Origin: UBA9554 sp038205135
Lineage (GTDB): Bacteria > Pseudomonadota > Alphaproteobacteria > Rhodobacterales > Rhodobacteraceae
Assembly: GCA_038205135.1 (NCBI GenBank)
Contig: JBBRCF010000096.1
Span: forward strand, 1-12,926
Length of the DNA: 12,926 bases
Direction of reading: 5' to 3'
Shown here: positions 6,429 through 12,926 of the stretch, one piece after another
Layout: the number at the start of each line of letters is the position of its first letter
Position numbering within the stretch: the stretch's first letter is position 1
Notes under the pieces: generated by a model
Database searches by the model: none
Told to the model about the DNA's origin: nothing
The model's input: only the letters and a program-made list of their open reading frames with translations
Program-made: the position numbers and the translations under genes

Positions 6429-8135
6429 TTACGGCAGCAAGGCCCGCGCGCGTTCCAGCGCGTCAACCAGCCGATTCTGGCCACGCATCAGCTGTGTGGC
6501 CAGAAACCCGCGCCGATCCTGCGCCAGATCGGGCCACAGGCGGGCATCCGCAATGCCGGGCAGCGGCGGCACGTTCAGCGCCGGGTCATGGCTGAAACGC
6601 GGGCCACGGGTGAAATTCACCGGCACCAGAACGCGCGCTATATCCCGGATCGCGGCATTGGCGGCGTCGGGAGGGACGGAGCCTGCATTCACGCCGGAAT
6701 GGAACCTTTCCAGCGCCGCCGCCAGTTCATCCAGCGCCGCAAAGGATGGGTCAAAGTCGAACCCTTCACCGACCGCCGCCTGCGCCGTGACGATCTCGGC
6801 CCGGAATTCTGCCGCCGTCAGACGCCAGTCAAAGGGCAGCACCGGTTCGATCGCCAGACCCATGACCGCAGTGGCGTACAGCTCGGCATCCGTGCGCAGC
6901 ACCCCGAAATCCGCCACATCCAGCGTGTCGTTTTCAGTATGCCATGCGATGTTGCCGCCGCAGCCGCCGACAACATAATATCCCTCGCGCGCCAGCGCCT
7001 CGGCCGGCATGTTGGATGACGCGTTGAACAGCCCGGTCACCCCGATGTTGTTGAACGTATAGTCGGAATTGCGCTGCGGGCGTTTGCCTTGCGCCGTTTG
7101 GCCTGTCACCTCGGCCACCACCCTCTGCACGAAGGGCAGCGCCTCGGAGAAACACTGGATGGTTTCATAACTGGTGGCCCAGCGGCAACCGGGGCTGTCG
7201 CAGTTCAGGTGCGCCACGCAGTGGCGGTCCAGATCGTGGGCAAAGGTGTCGGCGAACCACGCGGACCCGGCATAGCGCCCGGTGGAATGGCCCGGCCACC
7301 ACGCGATTCGGACGCCGCGTTTCAGGCGATGCCGCAGCGCCCAGACAACCTCGGCCACCGCCAGCTTGCAGGCATTGCCGGTGCCATTGTCACCCACCCC
7401 TTCGCGCCAACTGTCGTAGTGGCCGTGCAGCAGAACGAAATCAGGGTTGCCATCGACGGCAGGAATATCGACCACGGGCAGATACTGCGGGAACCACCCG
7501 GTTTCGAGCCGCGTGATCAGGCGCACGCGTGCCCCCTGCCCCGCCATTGCGATCAACCGGTCGCCATCGGCGCGATTGACCGCGACGGACGGGATCTTTG
7601 GCAGGCGGTCCAGATCGGGCAGTTCGGGCGTGCCCCAGATGGTCGATACGGTGCCCCAGTGGATATCGACGCCGGGATTGACCGCGATCGCGCCGATGGC
7701 GCCCACCGCCTCCAGCCCCGCGATGAAATTGGGCAGCGCAAAGCCTTCGATCACAGCAATCTTGCCGCGCGCCCGGGCCATGGCCTCGCCACCGGCGGGG
7801 TTGCGGTCCAGTGGCGTGCCGCCGCTGGCCTCGGCGATAAAGACCAGTTCACCCTCGATACCGTCGGGGCACGACAGGGTAAAGGCCGGCGGTTTCGCGC
7901 GCAGGCGGGTGCCGTCGGGCAGGATGACGGCAGCGTCCTGCGGCAGCGACAGATAGATTTCGGGTTGATGCAGGGTGACGGGAATGCCCTTGGCCTGCAG
8001 CGCGTCTGCGATCATCAGCGCGCCGCGATTCGCCTCATCTGGGATTTCACGGTCCTGCGTGGCAAAACGGTGGATCAGCGCCTCGGCTGATGTCATGTCC
8101 AGATGCGCGCGGATCTCGTCGAGGATGCGGGTCAT
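6429..8135 (-). CDS. M28-like zinc metallohydrolase with altered catalytic motif (copy 2)
   Basis: This 568-residue protein is a paralogue of the gene at 3872-5602 with the same domain order. The PA-like insert is at about 122-205 (GKIAVIEGFALPN, GAIGAIAVNPGVD). Candidate zinc ligands are His239 and Asp241 (HGHYD), Asp249 (GDNGTG), Asp313 (NCDS) and His399 (WHTENDT). It carries the identical WWPGHSTGRYAGSAWFAD segment in place of the Glu-Glu motif, with His283 as a possible substitute ligand. The SPGCRW, DYTFNNIG and GGCGGNIAWHTENDTL blocks are also shared. The start is an ATG at 8135 with AAGG 8 bases upstream. It is transcribed divergently from iclR, and an IclR-type palindrome lies 25 bases before its start, so regulation by that protein is likely. 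No signal peptide is seen. Conservation of the odd motif in both copies argues for a functional subfamily and against a decayed peptidase. Substrate unknown. Confidence 0.9.
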   Translation of the reverse strand: MTRILDEIRAHLDMTSAEALIHRFATQDREIPDEANRGALMIADALQAKGIPVTLHQPEIYLSLPQDAAVILPDGTRLRAKPPAFTLSCPDGIEGELVFIAEASGGTPLDRNPAGGEAMARARGKIAVIEGFALPNFIAGLEAVGAIGAIAVNPGVDIHWGTVSTIWGTPELPDLDRLPKIPSVAVNRADGDRLIAMAGQGARVRLITRLETGWFPQYLPVVDIPAVDGNPDFVLLHGHYDSWREGVGDNGTGNACKLAVAEVVWALRHRLKRGVRIAWWPGHSTGRYAGSAWFADTFAHDLDRHCVAHLNCDSPGCRWATSYETIQCFSEALPFVQRVVAEVTGQTAQGKRPQRNSDYTFNNIGVTGLFNASSNMPAEALAREGYYVVGGCGGNIAWHTENDTLDVADFGVLRTDAELYATAVMGLAIEPVLPFDWRLTAAEFRAEIVTAQAAVGEGFDFDPSFAALDELAAALERFHSGVNAGSVPPDAANAAIRDIARVLVPVNFTRGPRFSHDPALNVPPLPGIADARLWPDLAQDRRGFLATQLMRGQNRLVDALERARALLP

Positions 8136-8159
8136 GCTGCCAACCTTTGTTTCGTTCAG

Positions 8160-8174
8160 TGAAAAGATGTTTCA
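8160..8174. promoter_or_regulatory. Putative IclR operator in the divergent region (TGAAAAGATGTTTCA)
   Basis: This 15-base inverted repeat has perfect 5-base arms (TGAAA/TTTCA) and resembles the IclR box pattern TGGAAA-N3-TTTCCA. It lies between the divergent M28-like copy 2 and iclR. A near copy sits at 9145-9159 before the M20 operon, which strongly supports a shared regulator. The rest of 8136-8253 is AT-richer than the genes, but I could not identify a convincing -10/-35 pair in either direction. Confidence 0.62.
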
Positions 8175-8253
8175 GTTTCCTGATCGACATCTATCCGCAT
8201 CTTTGGCAAATTACGCCAGATTTTTTTTGCGTCAGGTCGTGCAGGGGGACCCT

Positions 8254-9027
8254 TTGAACTATACGATTCTAGCGGTCGAACGCGCGCTGCTGCTTCTGGA
8301 GGCATTGGCCGAAATGCCCGACAGCGGCGTGTCGGAACTGGCGGGCCGCACCGGTTACACCAAGACTTTGGTGTTTCGCCTGCTTTTCACGCTTGAAGAG
8401 CGCGGCTTTGTCACCAAGGACCCGGTGCGGCGCACTTATAGTCTTAGCTGGCGGGCAATGCTGCTGGGCGATCAGGCGCGGCGTCAGTCGCGGCTGATTT
8501 CGGCCGCTGACCCGCAGATGGACGAGCTTCACCGCCAGACCGGCTGCAATGTCAGCGTTCAGATCCGCGACGGGCTCCATTCTGTGGTGGTGGCGCTGCG
8601 CCGGGCCGGTCAGGACCAGCGCATCTATGCCGAGGTCGGCCGCCGGGGCCCGCTGCATGCGGGCGGAGGGCCAAAGGTGCTGCTGGCCTTTGCGCCAGAG
8701 GACATCCGTCAGGCGGTCCTGTCCAGTGAATTGGCGCGCTACACCCCCAACACCATGATCGACCCCGCGCGGCTGGACGCGGCGTTGGTCATGATCCGGC
8801 GCGACGGCTGGGTCATGTCCGAGGGCGAGCTGGACCATTCCACCTGTTCGGTCGCCATCCCGATCTACGACAGCAATTCCGAGGTGGCCGCCGCCCTCGC
8901 CGTGACAGGCAAGACCGATTTGCTGCCGCCCGGCGAACGCGGCCACGTTCTGGACCTGCTGCGCGAAGCCGGCACCAAGATCACCCGGCTGGTCGGGGCA
9001 CATGGCAGCGGCGTGCCCAAGATCTGA
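8254..9027 (+). CDS. IclR-family transcriptional regulator
   Basis: This is a DNA-binding regulator of about 257 residues. The N-terminal winged helix is at about 5-72 (AVERALLLLEALAE, helix-turn-helix around VSELAGRTGYTKTLVFRLLFTLE, wing DPVRRTYSL). The IclR effector-binding domain covers about 80-250. I chose a TTG start at 8254: AGGGGG sits 5 bases upstream, and the resulting N-terminus (fMet-NYTILAVERALLLLE) is what IclR proteins normally have. In-frame alternatives are a GTG at 8239 and an ATG at 8167; the latter would add 29 residues unlike the family and would place the operator across its start. The gene is divergent from M28-like copy 2 and followed by a terminator before the M20 operon. 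Candidate binding sites are at 8160-8174 and 9144-9160, so it likely controls itself, the M28-like gene and the M20-hyuA operon. The effector is unknown. Confidence 0.92.
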   Translation: MNYTILAVERALLLLEALAEMPDSGVSELAGRTGYTKTLVFRLLFTLEERGFVTKDPVRRTYSLSWRAMLLGDQARRQSRLISAADPQMDELHRQTGCNVSVQIRDGLHSVVVALRRAGQDQRIYAEVGRRGPLHAGGGPKVLLAFAPEDIRQAVLSSELARYTPNTMIDPARLDAALVMIRRDGWVMSEGELDHSTCSVAIPIYDSNSEVAAALAVTGKTDLLPPGERGHVLDLLREAGTKITRLVGAHGSGVPKI

Positions 9028-9063
9028 AGCCTGGTGACAGGGTCAAACCCGCCTGCGCTGACC

Positions 9064-9090
9064 AAAAACTCGCCACTGGCGGGTTTTCTG
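9064..9090 (+). terminator. Rho-independent terminator after iclR
   Basis: AAAACTCGCCA (9065-9075) pairs with TGGCGGGTTTT (9077-9087), an 11-base stem with one G-T wobble and a very short loop, ending in a T run on the + strand. It begins 37 bases after the iclR stop. The A run on the 5' side could let it work on the other strand too. It separates iclR from the M20 operon, so that operon needs its own promoter. Confidence 0.75.
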
Positions 9091-9112
9091 CACTGAACGC
9101 ATACAGAACCGG

Positions 9113-9143
9113 TTGCCAAAGCGCTGCATGTGCTTTCTATAAT
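9113..9143 (+). promoter_or_regulatory. Sigma70-like promoter of the M20-M20-hyuA operon
   Basis: TTGCCA (9113-9118) and a perfect TATAAT (9138-9143) are separated by 19 bases, a little long. Transcription would start near 9150, inside the palindrome at 9144-9160, about 20 bases before the first start codon. The ideal -10 suggests a strong promoter held down by a repressor. Confidence 0.68.
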
Positions 9144-9160
9144 ATGAAAAATCTTTTCAT
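9144..9160. promoter_or_regulatory. Putative IclR operator over the M20 operon start point (ATGAAAAATCTTTTCAT)
   Basis: This is a perfect 17-base inverted repeat (7-base arms, 3-base centre) directly after the -10 box. Its core TGAAAAATCTTTTCA matches the palindrome at 8160-8174 closely. A further TGAAAA half-site at 9165-9170 makes a second inverted pair, TTTTCA-N5-TGAAAA (9154-9170), reaching the start codon. The position suits repression by blocking initiation. That the IclR protein binds is inferred. Confidence 0.72.
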
Positions 9161-9170
9161 CTGGTGAAAA

Positions 9171-10571
9171 ATGCAGACTGATCGCAAGGCCGCTGTCAAC
9201 GATGCATCCGCCCAAGGCCGCGACGGGCGGTTTTTATCCACCTTGCGTGATCTGGTGGCGGTGCCGACCGAAAGCCAGAATACCGAACGCCTGCCCGACC
9301 TGTACCGTTACCTGCGCGACTGTATCGTGCCCGCGCTGGAACCTCTGGGATTTGCCTGCCGCATTCTGGACAACCCAGTTACAGGCGGCGGGCCGTTCCT
9401 GATCGCCACCCGGATCGAAGACCCGGCCCTGCCCACCGTTCTGGGCTATGGGCACGGCGATGTTGTGCGCGGCATCCCCGAATTGTGGCGCGCCGGACTG
9501 GACCCCTGGACACTGGTGGTCGAGGGGGACCGCTGGTACGGGCGCGGTACGGCTGACAACAAAGGCCAGCACGCGATCTGGATCACCGCACTGGCCACGG
9601 TTCTGGCGCGGCGCGGGCGGCTGGGGTTCAATGCGAAATTTGTGATCGAAACGTCCGAAGAAATCGGTTCGGTCGGTCTGGATGTGTTGCTGGAAACCGA
9701 AGCTACAGCACTGGCTTGTGATGTGCTGCTGGCCTCGGACGGCCCCCGTCTGGAGCGCGACAAGGTCGATGTCAAGCTGGGCAACCGGGGAGCCCTCGCC
9801 TTTGATTTGCGGGTGAAATTGCGCGAGGGCAGTCGCCATTCGGGACACTGGGGCGGCGTGCTGGAAGACCCGGGCCTGATTCTGGCCCATGCGCTGGCGT
9901 CCATTACCACTCCGCGCGGCAAGATCCTGATCGACGACTGGCTGCCGAAATCGGTTCCGGAAAAGGTGACGCAGGCGCTGCGCAATATTGTCGTCGATCC
10001 GTCCGACCCAAGCCTGATCATGCCGAACGACTGGGGCGAAGCCGGGCTGTCAAGGGCCGAAAAGATGTATGGCTGGACCTCGTTCATCGTGCTGGCCTAT
10101 GTGACCGGCGCACCGGAAAAGCCCATCAACGGCGTCCAGCCCGAGGCCTATGCCCGCTGCCAGATCCGCTATACCGTCGATGCCGACGAAAACCGGTTCA
10201 TCCCCGCCCTGCGCGAACATCTGGACCGCAACGGGTTCCAGCAGGTCCGGATCGAAAACCTGCCGCAAAACCGCTTTCCCGCCTGGCGCACCGACCCGGA
10301 CAATCCGTGGGTTGAACGGGTCATGGCCAGCGTGACCGAAACCAGAGGCACCCGGCCCACGCTGATGCCCAATTCGTCCGGCGGGTTGCCGTCTGAAATC
10401 TTTGCCCGTCATCTGGGGTGTCCGGTCATCTGGATCCCGCATTCGTATGGTGGGTGCAAACAGCACGGCCCTGACGAGCATGTGCTGCAACCCCTGATGG
10501 AACAGGGGCTTGGCATCATGGCCGGCCTGTTCTGGGACATCGGCACCCCGGCCCTGGAGGGGCACGCATGA
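9171..10571 (+). CDS. M20-family metallopeptidase (dipeptidase-like)
   Basis: This 466-residue cytoplasmic di-zinc hydrolase belongs to the M20/ArgE/DapE family, with length and layout nearest the dipeptidase branch. The expected zinc and catalytic residues are visible: His95 and Asp97 (GYGHGDVV), Asp129 (YGRGTADNKG), Glu163-Glu164 (ETSEEIGS), Asp190 (ASDGP) and His432 (QHGPDEH). The inserted dimerisation domain, about 205-370, carries SRHSGHWGGV (221-230), like the His-containing lid segment of carnosinase-type enzymes. The ATG at 9171 is preceded by GGTG only 5-6 bases away, a weak ribosome site, within the operator region. It is first in the operon, and its stop overlaps the next ATG by 4 bases. 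It probably cuts a dipeptide or N-substituted amino acid produced by the pathway; an N-carbamoyl or N-acyl amino acid hydrolase is an alternative. Confidence 0.92.
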   Translation: MQTDRKAAVNDASAQGRDGRFLSTLRDLVAVPTESQNTERLPDLYRYLRDCIVPALEPLGFACRILDNPVTGGGPFLIATRIEDPALPTVLGYGHGDVVRGIPELWRAGLDPWTLVVEGDRWYGRGTADNKGQHAIWITALATVLARRGRLGFNAKFVIETSEEIGSVGLDVLLETEATALACDVLLASDGPRLERDKVDVKLGNRGALAFDLRVKLREGSRHSGHWGGVLEDPGLILAHALASITTPRGKILIDDWLPKSVPEKVTQALRNIVVDPSDPSLIMPNDWGEAGLSRAEKMYGWTSFIVLAYVTGAPEKPINGVQPEAYARCQIRYTVDADENRFIPALREHLDRNGFQQVRIENLPQNRFPAWRTDPDNPWVERVMASVTETRGTRPTLMPNSSGGLPSEIFARHLGCPVIWIPHSYGGCKQHGPDEHVLQPLMEQGLGIMAGLFWDIGTPALEGHA

Positions 10572-11692
10572 CGATCATTTCCAATAACGCCGACCTGCTG
10601 GACGGAGCCCGCGCCTGGGTCGAGATCGAGACGCATACCGGCGATCTGGCGGGGTTGACCGAACTGGCCGCCCTGATCGCCAAGGATTACACGGCGCGCG
10701 GGGCCGACGTGACACTTGTACCCGGTCGCGACGGGCACGGGCCGCATCTGATCGCTACCCTGCCCGCCAGCCGCCCTTCGGGCAATGCGGGCGTGCTGAT
10801 CCTGAGCCATATCGACACTGTCCATCCGCGCGGCACACTGGCGGAATTTCCGTTCCGGGTTGACGGTGACACAGCCTGGGGTCCGGGCCTGTATGACATG
10901 AAGGCGGGGGCCTATCTGGCGCTGCGCGCCGCCGCCGCCACCCATGCGGCAGAGCGGCTGGCCTTGCCGGTGACGCATCTGTTTGTCTCTGACGAAGAGG
11001 TCGGATCGCCCACCTCGCGCGATTTGATCCAACGGCTGGCGCGCCAGGCAAAATATGTGCTGGTCACTGAACCCGCGCGCGAAGGAGGGCAGATCGTTGT
11101 CGCCCGCAAAGGGGTGTTCCGCTTTGCTGTCCATGCCCATGGCCGCCCCGCCCACGCCGGCGCGCGCCATCAGGACGGGCGGTCGGCCATCGCGGAAATC
11201 TGCCGCGTCGCGCTGGCGTTCGAAAATCTGACCGACCCCGCCACAGGCACCACTTGCAATGTGGGTCTGATCCGAGGCGGCACCGGGGTCAATGTGGTGC
11301 CGGCCCATGCCTGGGCCGAAATCGATCTGCGCGTTGACAACTTGTCCGAGGCGGCAAGGGTTGACGCTTTTGTTGCGGCCCTGCGCCCTGTCGATCCCGA
11401 TGTGCGGCTGGCCGTCACCGGCGGGCTGAACCGCCCGCCCTATGAACGGTCGCCGGAAATCGACGCGCTGTTCGATGTGGCCCATGCGGTGGCGCAGGAC
11501 ATCGGGTTCACCCTGCGCGGTCTGAAAACCGGCGGTGGGTCTGACGGAAACTTCACTGCGCCCCTGCGCCCCACGCTGGACGGGCTGGGGGTGGACGGCG
11601 CGGGCGGGCACACGCTGGACGAACGCATCCGCATCAGTTCGCTGTCCGAACGTTGCGCCCTGATGGCCGGACTGCTGGAGCGTCTGACATGA
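10568..11692 (+). CDS. M20-family metallopeptidase (carboxypeptidase G2-like)
   Basis: This 374-residue protein is a second M20 enzyme, shorter and nearer the glutamate carboxypeptidase (CPG2)/ArgE branch. Zinc and catalytic residues are all present: His81 and Asp83 (LSHIDTV), Asp110 (GLYDMKAG), Glu143-Glu144 (SDEEVGS), Glu168 (VTEPA) and His348 (GGHTLDE). The lid domain begins around 180 (ARKGVFRF) and includes GRPAHAG with His196, typical of the family's dimerisation domain. No signal peptide is present, unlike periplasmic CPG2. The ATG overlaps the preceding stop as ATGA, with GGAGG 7 bases upstream, and its own stop overlaps the next start the same way. In the pathway it could release an amino acid from an N-acyl, N-carbamoyl or peptide intermediate. 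Family is certain, substrate is not known. Confidence 0.93.
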   Translation: MTIISNNADLLDGARAWVEIETHTGDLAGLTELAALIAKDYTARGADVTLVPGRDGHGPHLIATLPASRPSGNAGVLILSHIDTVHPRGTLAEFPFRVDGDTAWGPGLYDMKAGAYLALRAAAATHAAERLALPVTHLFVSDEEVGSPTSRDLIQRLARQAKYVLVTEPAREGGQIVVARKGVFRFAVHAHGRPAHAGARHQDGRSAIAEICRVALAFENLTDPATGTTCNVGLIRGGTGVNVVPAHAWAEIDLRVDNLSEAARVDAFVAALRPVDPDVRLAVTGGLNRPPYERSPEIDALFDVAHAVAQDIGFTLRGLKTGGGSDGNFTAPLRPTLDGLGVDGAGGHTLDERIRISSLSERCALMAGLLERLT

Positions 11693-12926
11693 CCGGTGCC
11701 GGCACGGGCGAATACCGCATCGGGTGCGACATCGGCGGCAGCTTTACCGACTTTATCCTTTACGAGGCCGACACCGGCAGGATCGAAACGTTGAAGGTCG
11801 CCACCACCCCCGATGCCCCCGAAGACGGAATGATGCAGGGAATTGACGCTCTGACAAAACGCCATCCGGGCCTGCGCACCGGGCTGAAGGTGCTGATCCA
11901 CGGTACCACGCTGGTCATCAACGCCATTCTGGAACGCAAGGGAGCGCGCACCGCGCTGGTCACCACGGCGGGGTTTCGTGACATCATCGAAACCCGGCGG
12001 GAAATCCGCTATGACATCTACGACATCCGCCAGAAATATCCGCTGCCCATCGTTCCCCGCGATCTGCGGCTGGGCGTGCAGGGGCGCGTGGCGGCGGACG
12101 GGTCCGAGGTCATTGCGGTCGATGCGGACGAAGTTGCGGCCGTGCTGAACGATCTGCAGGCCGCCGGCATCGAAAGCGTGTCGGTCTGTTTTCTGAACGC
12201 CTACACCAACCCCGATCACGAACGTCAGGTCGCAGCCATCGCCCACGCGGCGGGCCTGACGATGTCGCTGTCGTTGTCGTCCGAGGTTCTGCCCGAAATC
12301 CGGGAATTCGAGCGGTTCACCACCACGACGCTGAACGCCTATGTAAAGCCCCTCGTGGACCGGTATCTGGGCGGCGTCGAACGGGCTTTGTCCGAAAGGG
12401 GCCATGATGTGCCGCTGTATCTGATGCAGTCGGGGGGCGGGATCGTGACCGCCGGAACAGCACGGCACAGTCCCGTGCGGCTGGCCGAATCCGGCCCTGT
12501 GGGCGGGGTGCTGGCGGCACGCAATCTGGCGCGGCTGGCCGGGTTTCCTGACGCACTGGCCTTTGACATGGGCGGGACCACAGCCAAGACCTGCCTGATC
12601 CGGCGCGGCGAGATGCCGGTGACCCGTGCGTATGAGGTGGACCGCGTCCACCGGTTTCGGCGCGGGTCCGGCACGCCGCTGGCCGTGCCGACCGTCGATC
12701 TGATCGAAATCGGCGCGGGCGGGGGCTCTATCGCGCAGATCGACGCCTTGGGCCGGTTGAAGGTCGGGCCGGAAAGTGCAGTCGCCGATCCCGGCCCCGC
12801 GTGTTATGGCCGGGGCGGGCAGCGCCCGACGGTGACCGATGCGAATTTGATCCTCGGGTTCCTGGACCCGGCCGAATTTGCGGCAGGCGGCATCAACCTC
12901 GACCGCGCGGCGGCCGAGGCCGCGAT
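11689..12926 (+). CDS. hyuA: Second hydantoinase/oxoprolinase subunit A (HyuA), C-terminal part cut by window edge
   Basis: This is a second ATP-binding HyuA subunit, visible for 412 codons of about 680-700. Motifs are DIGGSFTD (residues 14-21), HGTTLVIN (71-78), FDMGGTTAKTCLI around 285-297, EIGAGGGSIAQID and then DPGPACYGRGG near the right edge. The ATG overlaps the M20 stop by 4 bases (ATGA) and GGAG lies 8 bases upstream. Compared with the HyuA at the left edge it shares the motifs but differs through most of its length (Ser for Thr in the first phosphate loop, and different spacer segments), so the two probably act on different substrates. A hyuB partner would be expected just beyond the window. 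Other members of this superfamily are ATP-dependent carboxylases, which cannot be excluded. Confidence 0.93.
   Translation, partial: MTGAGTGEYRIGCDIGGSFTDFILYEADTGRIETLKVATTPDAPEDGMMQGIDALTKRHPGLRTGLKVLIHGTTLVINAILERKGARTALVTTAGFRDIIETRREIRYDIYDIRQKYPLPIVPRDLRLGVQGRVAADGSEVIAVDADEVAAVLNDLQAAGIESVSVCFLNAYTNPDHERQVAAIAHAAGLTMSLSLSSEVLPEIREFERFTTTTLNAYVKPLVDRYLGGVERALSERGHDVPLYLMQSGGGIVTAGTARHSPVRLAESGPVGGVLAARNLARLAGFPDALAFDMGGTTAKTCLIRRGEMPVTRAYEVDRVHRFRRGSGTPLAVPTVDLIEIGAGGGSIAQIDALGRLKVGPESAVADPGPACYGRGGQRPTVTDANLILGFLDPAEFAAGGINLDRAAAEAA

Noticed and set aside
11440..12651. Long - strand open frame (403 codons) opposite the second M20 and HyuA genes
   Set aside because: It crosses two real genes that have full motifs; its translation is low-complexity Gly/Arg/His/Asp-rich sequence of the antisense type.

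Overview
The window is GC-rich DNA with gene after gene in short, tightly spaced operons. Codon use and protein sequences look alphaproteobacterial, most like Rhodobacterales; this is inferred from style and not from a species marker. Nothing resembling a transposase, integrase, tRNA, rRNA or CRISPR array was seen. Nine protein genes fill almost all of the sequence, and the two outermost are cut by the window edges.

Layout, left to right: (1) A leftward operon, gntR (FCD type) - hyuB - hyuA, with hyuA running off the left edge. (2) A 200-base divergent control region (about 3663-3871) with two matching palindromes, the likely sites of the GntR regulator. (3) A rightward pair: an M28-like metallohydrolase and an NfsA-type flavin reductase. 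(4) Meeting it tail to tail, with 5 bases between stops, a leftward second M28-like gene clearly paralogous to the first. (5) A second divergent control region (8136-8253) with an IclR-type palindrome, then iclR going right with a terminator behind it. (6) A second copy of the same palindrome on a good sigma70-like promoter, driving a rightward operon of two M20 metallopeptidases and a second, divergent hyuA that runs off the right edge. The last three genes overlap by ATGA at each junction.

Taken together this is a catabolic island for amide-bonded small molecules. HyuA/HyuB enzymes use ATP to open cyclic amides or imides (5-oxoproline, N-methylhydantoin and relatives). M20 enzymes then cut linear amides, N-acyl or N-carbamoyl amino acids, or dipeptides. 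The M28-like pair keeps most of the zinc-ligand pattern but lacks the Glu-Glu catalytic motif, so these may be a specialised amidohydrolase type rather than ordinary aminopeptidases. The flavin reductase could act on an unsaturated or nitro-containing part of the substrate. Two regulators, each with recognisable candidate operators, suggest two inducible arms, perhaps for two related substrates or two steps of one pathway. The substrate cannot be read from the sequence, and no transporter lies inside the window.
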